From CAVVAH01 sp963746175 (lineage in GTDB: Bacteria; Actinomycetota; Actinomycetes; JACCUZ01), in the NCBI GenBank assembly GCA_963746175.1, contig CAVVAH010000001.1, forward strand, positions 620,001-684,000: a stretch of DNA of 64,000 nucleotides. The letters run 5' to 3'. Under the pieces are notes generated by a model. It saw only the letters and a program-made list of their open reading frames with translations, had not been told where the DNA came from and did not search any database. Shown here piece by piece: positions 31,010 through 39,415 of this stretch. Numbering within the stretch: position 1 is the stretch's first letter; every line of letters starts with the position of its first letter. A program made the position numbers and the translations under genes.

Positions 31010-32983
31010 TCACACCTGTCGCCGCTCGGCGACGGCCTGCGCGATCTCCTCGACGGCCTCGTCGACCGGGACGCCGTTCTTCTGCTCGCCACTGCGGTAG
31101 CGGAACGACACGGCGTCCTTCGCCACGTCGTCGTCGCCGGCGATGAGCATGTACGGCACCTTCTGCTTCTGCGCGGTCCGGATCTTCTTCTGCATCCGGT
31201 CGTCCGAACGGTCCACCTCGACCCGGATCCCGCGCGCCGCCAGCCGGGCCGCGACGCCGTCCAGGTAGGGCACGTGCTCGTCGGTGATCGGGATGCCGAC
31301 CACCTGCACGGGCGCCAGCCAGGGCGGGAACGCGCCGGCGTAGTGCTCGACCAGCACACCGATGAACCGCTCGATCGAGCCGAACTTGGCCGAGTGGATC
31401 ATCACCGGCTGCTGCCGGGTGCCGTCGGCGGCCTGGTACTCGAGGTCGAAGCCGGCCGGCTGGTTGAAGTCGTACTGGATGGTCGACATCTGCCAGGTCC
31501 GGCCGATCGCGTCGCGGCACTGCACCGAGATCTTCGGCCCGTAGTACGCCGCGCCCCCCGGGTCAGGCACGAGCTCGAGGCCGGACTCGGTGGCGACCTG
31601 CTCCAGGACCGCGGTCGCGGTCGCCCAGTCCTCGTCGGAGCCGACGAACTTGTCCTTGTTCCTGTCGTCGCGTGTCGACAGCTCGAGGTAGTAGTCGTCC
31701 AGGCCGAAGTCGCGGAACAGGCCCAGGCAGAAGTCCAGCAGGTGCTTGATCTCCGCCGGCGCCTGGTCGCGGGTGACGTAGGAGTGCGAGTCGTCCTGGG
31801 TCATGCCACGCACCCGGGTCAGACCGTGCACCACGCCGGACTTCTCGTTGCGGTAGACGCCGCCGAACTCGAACAGCCGCAACGGCAGCTCGCGGTAGGA
31901 CCGCCCGCGCGACCGGAAGATCAGGTTGTGCATCGGGCAGTTCATGGCCTTGAGGTAGTAGCTCGCGCCCTCCATCTCCATGGGCGGGAACATGCCGTCG
32001 GCGTAGTACGGCAGGTGGCCCGAGAGGTGGAAGAGCCCCTCCTTGGAGATGTGCGGGGTGCCGACGTACTGGAAGCCCTCCTCCAGGTGCCGCCGACGGA
32101 CGTAGTCCTCCATCTCGCGCTTGATGACGCCGCCCTTGGGGTGGAACACCGCCAGGCCCGAGCCGATCTCGTCGGGGAAGGAGTACAGGTCGAGCTCGGT
32201 GCCGAGCTTGCGGTGGTCGCGCTTCTCGGCCTCGGCCAGCCGCTGCTGGTAGTCCTTGAGCGCGTCGCGGCTCTCCCAGGCGGTGCCGTAGATGCGCTGC
32301 AGCTGCGGGTTCTTCTCGCTCCCCCGCCAGTACGCCGCCGCGGACCGGGTCAGCTTGAACGCCGGGATGTGCCGGGTGCTCGGCAGGTGCGGCCCGCGGC
32401 AGAGGTCCTTCCAGGCCAGCGAGCCGTCCTTGCGGACGTTGTCGTAGATGGTGAGCTGGCCGCCGCCGACCTCGGCGTCGGCGCCCTCGGCCGCAGCCGC
32501 CGCAGCGCCGCCCTTGAGGCCGATCAGCTCGAGCTTGTAGGGCTCGGCCGCGAGCTCGGCGCGGGCGTCGTCGTCGGCGACCTCGCGGCGCACGAACGAC
32601 TGCCCCTCCTTGACGATCTGCTGCATCTTCTTGTCGATGGCGGCGAGGTCGTCGGGGGTGAACGGGGTCGCGACGTCGAAGTCGTAGTAGAAGCCGTTCT
32701 CGATCGGCGGCCCGATGCCCAGCCGGGCGTCCGGGTGCAGCTCCTGCACCGCCTGCGCCATGACGTGCGCGGTCGAGTGCCGCAGGATCGACCGGCCGTC
32801 GGCCGAGTCGATCGCCACCGGCTGCACGTCGTCGCCGTCCTCGAGGACGTGAGCCAGGTCGCGCAGCTCGCCGCCCACCCGGGCCGCGATCACCGAGCGG
32901 TCGCCGTCGAAGACGTCCGCGGCCGTCGTGCCGGCGGCGACCTGGCGCTCGCTGCCGGAGACGTGGACGCGGAGGTCTGGCAC
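31010..32983 (-). CDS. thrS: Threonyl-tRNA synthetase
   Basis: Class II synthetase, about 657 aa: TGS domain, editing domain (RHSTAHVMAQAVQELHPDAR), catalytic core with MNCPMHNLIFRSRGRSYREL (zinc Cys/His and motif 2) and a C-terminal anticodon domain (PVQVVGIPITDEHVPYLDG). I prefer GTG 32983 (VPDLRVHVSGS), which has AAGGGA upstream, to ATG 32998. A TACGAT -10 box lies at 33020-33025. I see no T-box. Frame intact. Confidence 0.95.
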   Translation of the reverse strand: MPDLRVHVSGSERQVAAGTTAADVFDGDRSVIAARVGGELRDLAHVLEDGDDVQPVAIDSADGRSILRHSTAHVMAQAVQELHPDARLGIGPPIENGFYYDFDVATPFTPDDLAAIDKKMQQIVKEGQSFVRREVADDDARAELAAEPYKLELIGLKGGAAAAAAEGADAEVGGGQLTIYDNVRKDGSLAWKDLCRGPHLPSTRHIPAFKLTRSAAAYWRGSEKNPQLQRIYGTAWESRDALKDYQQRLAEAEKRDHRKLGTELDLYSFPDEIGSGLAVFHPKGGVIKREMEDYVRRRHLEEGFQYVGTPHISKEGLFHLSGHLPYYADGMFPPMEMEGASYYLKAMNCPMHNLIFRSRGRSYRELPLRLFEFGGVYRNEKSGVVHGLTRVRGMTQDDSHSYVTRDQAPAEIKHLLDFCLGLFRDFGLDDYYLELSTRDDRNKDKFVGSDEDWATATAVLEQVATESGLELVPDPGGAAYYGPKISVQCRDAIGRTWQMSTIQYDFNQPAGFDLEYQAADGTRQQPVMIHSAKFGSIERFIGVLVEHYAGAFPPWLAPVQVVGIPITDEHVPYLDGVAARLAARGIRVEVDRSDDRMQKKIRTAQKQKVPYMLIAGDDDVAKDAVSFRYRSGEQKNGVPVDEAVEEIAQAVAERRQV

Positions 32984-33086
32984 AGGTGGTCCCTTCATGG
33001 AGTGTCGTGCGGACCCGGCGATCGTATCGACCGCCCGCGGCCGATCTCTCCCGCGTTTCGGCGCGACGGCCGTGCCGGCGGGACCG

Positions 33087-33719
33087 TCAGGAGAGGGTGA
33101 CGACGTCGCCGACGGCGACCCGGCCGGGGCGGGCGACCTCGGCGTAGGCGCCGAGGCAGTGGTCCGGCTGCTGGGTCATCCGCAGCACCGCGTCGCCGAC
33201 GCGCACCTCGCGGCCGAGCCAGTCCCGCTCGGTGCCCGCCCCGGGACGCTCGGCAGCTCCGCCGTCGGCGAGCTCGAGGACGAGGTTGGCCCGGGGGGCC
33301 GCGATGTCGCAGGCGTCGCACGTCTCGGCGTGCTCGGCCGCGTGCTGCATCGAGCTGCGGGACACGACGTGCACCGCCGCCACGTCGACGAAGCCGGTGC
33401 CCTCTCGGTGCGCCAGGTGCAGCGGCCGGCCGAGCCACCCGGACAGCGCCTCCGCGGCGGCGGCCACCGCCAGGCCGGGCTGGGCGCCGGGGACGTCGAG
33501 GCGCAGCTCGCCGTCGAGCAGCCGGGTGGTGACCTCCCGGAGCCGCGGCTCCTGCGCCGCGGTCACCGTCTCGCCGGCGTCGTCGACGACGGCCCAGGAG
33601 CGGTCTCCCGCCAGGCCGCCGCCGACCACGTCGGCGGAGTCGAGCGCGGATCCGGACATCGACTTCACCGGGAACACCCACACCTGGGCGACCCGGCCGA
33701 CAGCTCCGGTGGCGGTCAT
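33087..33719 (-). CDS. MOSC domain protein
   Basis: 210 aa: an N-terminal MOSC beta-barrel (AQVWVFPVKSMSGSALDSAD) and MOSC domain with the conserved Cys in QQPDHCLGAYAEV. The family uses a Cys to bind sulfur or the molybdenum cofactor; the specific substrate is unknown. ATG 33719 overlaps the stop of the sugar dehydrogenase gene (ATGA), so the two are coupled. Confidence 0.88.
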   Translation of the reverse strand: MTATGAVGRVAQVWVFPVKSMSGSALDSADVVGGGLAGDRSWAVVDDAGETVTAAQEPRLREVTTRLLDGELRLDVPGAQPGLAVAAAAEALSGWLGRPLHLAHREGTGFVDVAAVHVVSRSSMQHAAEHAETCDACDIAAPRANLVLELADGGAAERPGAGTERDWLGREVRVGDAVLRMTQQPDHCLGAYAEVARPGRVAVGDVVTLS

Positions 33720-34894
33720 GCGTCCGCGGCCGCCAGCTCGTAGAGGCCGCCGTCGAGGCTGACCGCCCAGAGCTCGCGGTCGTCGTCCTCGCCGAAGCTC
33801 GTCACCTGGTCCAGCCGCCCGCTGGTGACGACACCGGTGACCCCGCCGACGAGGAGCCGGCCGGAGACGAAGTCGCCGAAGACGTACTGCCCGCCGAGGA
33901 CGTCGTCGTATCTCTGGCCGCGGTAGACGAAGCCGCCGACGACCGTCGCGCCGTAGTCGCGGCCGTAGGTCCACTCCGGCTCGAGGTAGGTCGCGGTGGT
34001 CGAGCAGCGCGACTCGTCGTACGTCGTGGTGCCCTCGTGGCAGGACCAGCCGAGGTTGAGGCCGCCGACGCCGAACGGCATGCGGTCGACCTCTTCGACG
34101 AGGTCCTGGCCGACGTCGCCGACCCAGAGGTCGCCGGTCTCGGGGTCGACCGAGAACCGCCAGGCGTTGCGCAGGCCGCTGGCCCAGATCGCGCCCCGGC
34201 CCGGGACGTTGCCGGAGTAGGGATTGCTCGTCGGCACGCAGTACCAGCTGCCGCAGGCCCGCTTGGCGTGCAGCACCTCGATCCGGAGGATCTTGCCCTG
34301 CAGCACCCGGAGGTTCTGCGCGTGGTTGTCGGGGTCCCCGCCACTGCCGCCGTCGCCGGTGGAGAGGAACAGCAGCCCGGAGTTGCCGAACGCCAGCTGG
34401 CCGCCCCAGTGGTTGGTGAACTCGGCGGGGTGGTCGACGTCGAGCACCTTCTTGTACGTGTCGACGCGGGCCCGGTCGGCGGTCGCGCTGCGGGCGCGGA
34501 ACCGCGCCACCCGAAGGTTGCCCGCGCGGTTGGCGTAGGCGACCCAGAGGAACGGGTGGTGGGCGTAGTCGGGGTGGAAGGCGACGCTCAGCAGGCCTCC
34601 CTCGCCCTCCGTGCGCACCCGCGAGGTCAGGTCGAGGAACGGCCGCGCGAGCAGCCGCCCGTCGCGGTAGACGCGGACCCTCCCGGTCTTCTCGACGACG
34701 AACAGCCGGTTCACGCCGTCACGGGCGGAGGTGACCTGGGTCGGCTGGCTCAGCCCGTCGGCCCGCTTCACCACGGTGAGGTTCACGTCGGCTGACGCTG
34801 CCGTCGCTGGACCGAGGGCGAGCGGCAGCGCGAGCGCGGTGGCTGCGGCCACCAGCCTCGCGATGCGGCGGGCGGGGTGCGGAACGAGCGGCAT
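33716..34894 (-). CDS. Secreted PQQ-dependent sugar dehydrogenase-like beta-propeller
   Basis: About 392 aa. A signal peptide (IARLVAAATALALPLALGPATAASA) leads to a six-blade propeller of the soluble glucose/aldose dehydrogenase family: GEGGLLSVAFHPDYAHH, TNHWGGQLAFGNSGLLFLS, TGDGGSGGDPDNHAQN, LQGKILRIEVL, WASGLRNAWRFSVDPETG, VGDVGQDLVEEVDR. Substrate not known. ATG 34894 follows GGGGGC. A TAGAGT box lies near 34935-34940. Confidence 0.9.
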   Translation of the reverse strand: MPLVPHPARRIARLVAAATALALPLALGPATAASADVNLTVVKRADGLSQPTQVTSARDGVNRLFVVEKTGRVRVYRDGRLLARPFLDLTSRVRTEGEGGLLSVAFHPDYAHHPFLWVAYANRAGNLRVARFRARSATADRARVDTYKKVLDVDHPAEFTNHWGGQLAFGNSGLLFLSTGDGGSGGDPDNHAQNLRVLQGKILRIEVLHAKRACGSWYCVPTSNPYSGNVPGRGAIWASGLRNAWRFSVDPETGDLWVGDVGQDLVEEVDRMPFGVGGLNLGWSCHEGTTTYDESRCSTTATYLEPEWTYGRDYGATVVGGFVYRGQRYDDVLGGQYVFGDFVSGRLLVGGVTGVVTSGRLDQVTSFGEDDDRELWAVSLDGGLYELAAADA

Positions 34895-35019
34895 GCGGTG
34901 CCCCCGAGGGTCGCGGGCGGGCGGGACCCGAGCCACTCTAGGGGCGGGTACGAGCCGACGTCTCAGCGCCGGCTCCAGCGGGTACCGGGCAGGGAGAGGC
35001 AGCACATGGGGGGGCCGCG

Positions 35020-35244
35020 GTGAGTGATGAGGTACGTGTCGAGTATCTCGGCGAGTGGCACCCGGCGACCGTCCTCTGGCGCTACACGGAGTCCGGCCGG
35101 CCGCGGGCCCTGGTGAGGTTCGAGACGGGCGCCGGGCTGGTGATCCGTCAGCTGCGCTGGGTCGACGATCTTCGGCCCGCCGGCCGGGTCATGGTCATCG
35201 GCCTCCGACGGCTCCGGACGAGCGACCCGCCGGACGGCGCCTGA
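35020..35244 (+). CDS. Hypothetical small protein
   Basis: 74 aa, GTG 35020, preceded by a G-rich stretch that could pair with 16S rRNA. It begins VSDEVRVEYLGEWHPATVLW and looks like a small beta-barrel (alternating hydrophobic strands, SH3-like). No family recognised. Divergent from the sugar dehydrogenase gene. Confidence 0.45.
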   Translation: MSDEVRVEYLGEWHPATVLWRYTESGRPRALVRFETGAGLVIRQLRWVDDLRPAGRVMVIGLRRLRTSDPPDGA

Positions 35245-35303
35245 CGGGGCGGCCGGGTCTGCGCAGGGATCGCCGCAGCGCAGGAGCTGATTCCGGTGGT
35301 GGG

Positions 35304-35322
35304 CTGGACTCGAACCAGTGAC
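35304..35322. repeat. tRNA-like fragment / candidate attachment site (left)
   Basis: CTGGACTCGAACCAGTGAC is identical to the T-arm of tRNA-Val(CAC) at 37064-37082, in the same orientation 1,760 bp away. On the minus strand it reads like the 3' end of a tRNA (TTCGAGTCC then CCACCACC), but the matching 5' half, D-arm and anticodon stem are missing. It may be the left end of an integrated element. The remaining gap 35245-35634 shows no gene I can support. Confidence 0.5.
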
Positions 35323-35627
35323 GACCGGTCCTGCCCGTTGGGCAGCGGTGCAGCCTTACGAGACGCGGATCTTCTGCCTGGCCAACCCTCAGCACACGAT
35401 GGAGGGCAAGGGAAGTCCCAGGCGCCGTGGACCGTCGTTTCGGACAGCGGAGGGCCGTGCTGTGGATGACCCGCCACCCGACTGGATCGATCCGGCGCAT
35501 GATGTGCGGACCCGTCCGGCGCAGAGGGTCACGGCGTCGGGCATCGGGACCCGCGCCGACGACTGGCTGGGTGAGCCCGGGACGCGCCGACGTCTGCACG
35601 AAGTTCAGCTCGAGCCGGCCTCCGACT

Positions 35628-35649
35628 CCCTCAGCTACACAGCTGAGGG
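35628..35649 (-). terminator. Hairpin at the end of the small island gene
   Basis: CCCTCAGCT (35628-35636), ACAC loop, AGCTGAGGG (35641-35649): a perfect 9-bp stem overlapping the stop region of the gene ending at 35635. Confidence 0.6.
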
Positions 35650-35826
35650 CTCGGCTCGCGCCGCACGGTACGCCTTGAATGTCCGGTCGACGTCTCGGGC
35701 GAGCGCTTCGACGACGTCGAGCTCGTGGGACTCATGGCGGTTCTTCATGAGGACCTTGGCGGTGGCGTCGACGTAGGCGTCGTAGGCGTCGCTCCAGGCC
35801 CGCAGCGTGTCAGTCTTTGTTGCCAT
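35635..35826 (-). CDS. Hypothetical small helical protein
   Basis: 63 aa from ATG 35826 with AGGGGGAAC upstream: MATKTDTLRAWSDAYDAYVD, then DATAKVLMKNRHESHELDVV and a second helix. Predicted all-helical and soluble. No family recognised. Lies in the 35.3-37.1 kb island and overlaps the end of the next gene by 17 bp. Confidence 0.6.
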   Translation of the reverse strand: MATKTDTLRAWSDAYDAYVDATAKVLMKNRHESHELDVVEALARDVDRTFKAYRAARAEPSAV

Positions 35827-36145
35827 CGCCCGTTCCCCCTGGCGGCCCGTACCTCGAGCGGCTGGCTCGGTCGCCGGCTTCACGCTCTGTAGCAGCCCGA
35901 GCGAGCAACTCGTCGCGGTGAGGTCCTTGGGCGGCGTCGGCCAGGTAGCGGAGCTTGGCAGCGTTCTCGTAGTGCTCGGCCGGCTCGCTGTTGTGAGTCA
36001 CGTCGCTGGCGTATCCCCAGGCGGCGTCACTAAACGGTGCAGGGTGCAGGGGGGCCACCTGCAGGTCTCCTGACGTTCGGTCGCGGAGGTCGCCCGCCAC
36101 GTCGACCTGGCCGAGCTGGTGCCGGAGCAGCGCACCTAGACGCAT
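35810..36145 (-). CDS. Hypothetical protein, helical C-terminus
   Basis: About 111 aa if started at ATG 36145 (GTG 36166 is possible). The second half is helical and charged (HYENAAKLRYLADAAQGPHR). No known motif. Its stop overlaps the downstream gene. The 240-261 bp before it (to 36406) contain no supported gene. Confidence 0.5.
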   Translation of the reverse strand: MRLGALLRHQLGQVDVAGDLRDRTSGDLQVAPLHPAPFSDAAWGYASDVTHNSEPAEHYENAAKLRYLADAAQGPHRDELLARAATEREAGDRASRSRYGPPGGTGDGNKD

Positions 36146-36406
36146 CCCAGAGGGCCGCGCCGCCACCCCTCAACGCCCTCCAGCCACGACGCGACCCCGC
36201 CCGCCCATCGATGGTGTGGGGCCGAGCGTTACGAGACCCGAGACCGTCCGATCCAGGTCCCTCGTGCCCAGGAGGCCCGCGACGCCGGACCTGGGGGGAG
36301 GGAATCGACGGCGACGCGGGCGGCTCTGGCGCGTCTACGCGGGTCCGGGCGGGACGAATGCAGCCTGCTCCTGGGCGAGCGGTCGCGCAAGGGGATGAGG
36401 GCTTGC

Positions 36407-36779
36407 TCAGCGGGTCGCCGGCGGGCTCGGCATCCTCTCGTCCAGCCCAGTCCGCAGGTGCTTGACCAGCAGCTCGGCCTTGTCCCGGGAAAGCCAGCCG
36501 GTGGCGATGTGGCCCTCGACGGCCAGGTTCTCGACGACGAGCTCGACGACCGGCTCGGAGACGACCAGCGCACCTCGCGGGTCGGTCTCGTAGGGCTGCA
36601 CCAGGGCCACACCGATGGCCGTGTCGAAGTGATCGACGTGGTAGACCCGGCCGCGGTGCACCTGCTCGGCTTCGGCCAGAGCTTCGTACTGCCACTCGGG
36701 GAGGACGGGACCGGGGACGTTCTCTGCCGTGCACCACGATGGGTGACGCACGATGCCCGCCAGAGCCTCGGCGGTCATC
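36407..36779 (-). CDS. Hypothetical protein of plasmid/ICE-associated type (DUF6907-like)
   Basis: 123 aa from ATG 36779. It has an HPSWCTAE motif early, then EAEQVHRGRVYHVDHF and DPRGALVVSEPVVELVVENL. The HPxWC start and spread of Trp/His residues recall DUF6907 proteins common on actinobacterial mobile elements; that assignment is from memory and uncertain. Probably co-transcribed with the gene ending at 36802. Confidence 0.55.
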
Positions 36780-36801
36780 GCGTCGCCCCAGTGATCCGGT
36801 C

Positions 36802-37062
36802 TCAGGCGTCCGCGGCCAGGATCAGCGCGGCGGCCAGCTTCCGAGCCTCCGGGCCGGTCACGTGGTCGCCCTCCTGGTAGCCCCAGATCCCGAGGGCCGG
36901 CTCGGTGAACCTGAGCACCGCGCCGTCCGGCGTGGTGATCTCGTCGGAGGAGACCCCGGCCGCCCGCTCCCCCTCTGGCAGGTGGCTGGCACGGCCAGAG
37001 ACCGAGAAGGCCCCTGTCTGCGGGTTTCCGCAGGTCAGGGGCCTGTTCTTTCGGTGGACCAT
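36802..37062 (-). CDS. Hypothetical protein, 5' end unclear or truncated
   Basis: The reading frame is open from ATG 37062 to 36802, but its first part lies inside the tRNA-Val terminator and tRNA 3' end, which is implausible. The likely protein part is the last 50 codons (SSDEITTPDGAVLRFTEPAL, GYQEGDHVTGPEARKLA). Either the start is a non-canonical codon near 36965, or the 5' end was lost when the element joined the tRNA locus. Confidence 0.4.
   Translation of the reverse strand: MVHRKNRPLTCGNPQTGAFSVSGRASHLPEGERAAGVSSDEITTPDGAVLRFTEPALGIWGYQEGDHVTGPEARKLAAALILAADA
37009..37043 (-). terminator. Terminator of tRNA-Val(CAC)
   Basis: On the minus strand GGCCCCTGACCTGCGG pairs with CCGCAGACAGGGGCC around a 4-nt loop, starting 12 bp after the tRNA. 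The stem-loop and about 20 bp beyond it (TCTGGCCGTGCCAG) are nearly identical to the terminator after tRNA-Val(GAC) at 47399-47433. Confidence 0.85.
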
Positions 37063-37128
37063 ACTGGACTCGAACCAGTGACCTCACGCGTGTGAAGCGT
37101 GCGCTCTAACCAACTGAGCTAATGGTCC
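37055..37128 (-). tRNA. tRNA-Val(CAC)
   Basis: Acceptor GGACCAT/ATGGTCC, D-arm TTAGCTCAGTTGGTTAGAGC, anticodon arm CACGC-TTCACAC-GCGTG with anticodon CAC, T-arm CTGG-TTCGAGT-CCAG. The CCA end is not encoded (ACCG follows). A TAAGGT box at 37166-37171 (minus) could be its -10. Confidence 0.95.
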
Positions 37129-37193
37129 GCACGTCCCCGGCCGGCCGGGCCCCGGGACGCGGAAGACCTTACCGGATCGTCGTGGGCCGGTCG

Positions 37194-37629
37194 TCAGAGG
37201 AACGGCAGCCAGCCGGGCACGCCGTAGACCGCGACGTAGAGCGCCGTCGCGCCGGCGACGCAGCCCAGCCCCAGCAGGCCGATCAGGCCCCGGACGAGCA
37301 GCGACTGCTCCTTGACCCACTCGGTCCAGCCGTGCACCTTCCGCCGGGCGAACGCGAGCAGTCGCTCGGCCCAGACGAACTCGGTGGCGAGGATCGCCAG
37401 GCCGGCGAAGACGATCAGCCAGCCCGGCCCCGGCAGCGGGATGAGGACGAAGCCGAGGACGACGACAGCCGCGCCGACCACGCCGACGACGACCCGGTAG
37501 GTCAGGTCGAGCCAGGCGTGCTTCGCGAAGAATGCCCGGAATCCGAGGCGGGTCCCCGACCTCGTCGAGCACCGTGCGGTCGGTGCGCCCCGTCGGGTCG
37601 TCGCGCGGCGCCCGGTCCTGCTCGGTCAC
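37194..37629 (-). CDS. PGPGW-family putative transmembrane protein
   Basis: About 145 aa. Motif LIPLPGPGWLIVFAGLAILA defines the PGPGW family (PF09656/TIGR02611). Membrane segments: VVVGVVGAAVVVLGFVLIP, the PGPGW helix, and GLIGLLGLGCVAGATALYVA. A frameshift near 37553 in a G-run is repaired by removing one G (DEVGTRLGFRAFFAKHAW). GTG 37629 with GAAGGGGCGG upstream. Function unknown. Confidence 0.85.
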
Positions 37630-37793
37630 CCACCGCCCCTTCCGCGACACTTCCCCGGATCTGCGCGTGACAACGTATCCGGCCGCTCGTTGATGCCGGT
37701 GCGGCAGTGCACGTCGACCCGGCCCGAGGGGTTTCCGGCACGACTGCACAGGGGACCTTCAGGGCGACCACGGGTGCGTGTGAGGAGCAGTTC

Positions 37794-38216
37794 ATGAACG
37801 GTTGGGAACCGAGCACGGTGACTCGAGAGCTGACGGTCCAGCTGGTTGCCCCCGGCGACGGCTCGATCTCGCTCCCCGTGGTCCTGCACTACGACGTGGG
37901 CGACCCGTACGCGGTGCACGCGACGTTCCGCACCGGCCAGGGCGAGGGCGTGGCGTGGGTCTTCGCCCGCGAGCTGCTCACCCTCGGCGTGCACCGCCCG
38001 TGCGGCGACGGCGACGTGCGGGTCTGGCCGTCCTGGAGCGCCGGTGCGGAGGTCGTCTTCATCGGCCTCACCTCCCCCGACGGCGAGGCGTTGCTGCAGG
38101 CGCCGACCCGCGAGCTGGTCGACTTCCTGGGCCGCACGTACGCCCTGTGCCCGCAGGGCCAGGAGCGCGAGCACCTCGACGTCGACGGCGCCATCGAGGC
38201 CCTGCTCGCCTCCTGA
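37794..38216 (+). CDS. SsgA-family (SsgB-like) cell division/sporulation regulator
   Basis: 140 aa, matching SsgB along its length: LPVVLHYDVGDPYAVHATF, VAWVFARELLTLGVHRPCG, DVRVWPSWS, LTSPDGEALLQAP, and an aspartate-rich end. In Streptomyces SsgB recruits FtsZ to sporulation septa. ATG 37794 follows GAGGAGCA. Marks a lineage with SALP proteins, i.e. multicellular or spore-forming actinobacteria. Confidence 0.88.
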   Translation: MNGWEPSTVTRELTVQLVAPGDGSISLPVVLHYDVGDPYAVHATFRTGQGEGVAWVFARELLTLGVHRPCGDGDVRVWPSWSAGAEVVFIGLTSPDGEALLQAPTRELVDFLGRTYALCPQGQEREHLDVDGAIEALLAS

Positions 38217-38232
38217 CCGGCTCGCGTCCGGG

Positions 38233-39415
38233 TCAGCCCGCCGTCCAGGCGAGCTCGCCGCCGACCACGGTCGCCGTCACCGGGACGGCCGCCGAGGTGC
38301 GCCACGACGTCGGCCTCGTGCTCGGCGTCCAGCACGGCGAGGTCGCCGCGCGCGCCGACGCCGAGGTGGCCGACGTCGTCCCGGCGCAGCGAGTGGGCCG
38401 CGCCCAGCGTGGCCGCGCGGAACGCCTCGTCGACCGACAGGCCCATCGCGAGGCAGGCCAGCTGCACGACGTACGGCATCGACTCGCACCACGAGGTGCC
38501 GGGGTTGCAGTCGGTGGCCAGCGCCAGCTCGACCCCGGCCTCGCGCAGCACGGCCGGGTGTGCCCCAGGCGTTCGACCGCAGGGACAGGGTGACGGTCGG
38601 CAGCAGCACCGCGACGACCCCGGCGGCGGCCATCGCGCGGGCGTCCTCGGCGCTCACGTGCTCGAGGTGGTCGGCACTGGCGCAGCCGAGCTCGGCGGCC
38701 AGGGCGGCGGCACCCGTCCGGGCGATCTCCTCGGCGTGCAGCCGCAGGCCGAGCCCGGCGGCGCGGGCGGCGGTGAGGATGCGGCGGGCCTCGTCGACGG
38801 TGAAGACTCCCTCGTCGCAGAAGACGTCGGCCCAGCGGGCGCCGGCGGCCGCAGCCGCTGGCAGCGTCGCGACGACCTCGTCGACGTAGTCGTCGCGGTC
38901 GCGTCCGGCGGGCACGACGTGCGCGCCGAGGTAGGTCGGCTCCAGCCGCACCGGCGTGCGGCCGGCGAGCTCGCCGACCAGGCGCAGCAGCCGCAGCTCG
39001 GAGTCGACCGTGAGCCCGTAGCCGGTCTTGACCTCCATCGTCGTGGTGCCGTGTGCCAGCGCTGCCGCGCGCGCGGGCCGCGCCGAGGTCGAGCAGCTCC
39101 GCGTCGCGTGGCCGCCGCAGTGGCCGCGACCGTCGTGCGGATGCCGCCCCCGTCGTACGAGGTGCCGGCCAGCCGCGCGACGAACTCCTCGCGGCGGACG
39201 CCGGCGAAGAGCAGGTGGGTGTGCGCGTCGACGAAGCCCGGCACCACGCAGGCGCCCGGCCGCGTCGAGCTCGCGCCTCCGGCGCGTCGGCCGGGAGGTC
39301 GCGGTCCGGCCCGGACCACGCGACCCGGCCGCCGCGCACCACGACGCGCGGCGTCCAGGACAGGGTCGCCGGCCATGGTGAGCAGCCGGCCGATCCGGCG
39401 GACGGTCAGGTCCAT
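38233..39415 (-). CDS. hutI: Imidazolonepropionase, heavily frameshifted
   Basis: Third step of histidine degradation: imidazolone-propionate to N-formimino-glutamate. Amidohydrolase signatures: PGFVDAHTHLLFAG (metal HxH), TMEVKTGYGLTVDSELRLL, LRLHAEEIARTGAA, SADHLEHVS, ALATDCNPGTSWCESMPY. About 394 codons in total but broken at least four times (near 39290, 39075, 38565, 38290). ATG 39415 overlaps the end of the transporter gene by 10 bp. Conserved residues between breaks argue against real decay. Confidence 0.9.

Noticed and set aside
32984..33086. T-box or other riboswitch upstream of thrS
   Set aside because: Only about 100 bp separate thrS from the next gene and I see no T-box sequence or specifier stem.
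35297..35372. A second functional tRNA on the minus strand
   Set aside because: Only the T-arm and a 3' end are recognisable; no D-arm, no anticodon stem that pairs, and no matching 5' acceptor strand.
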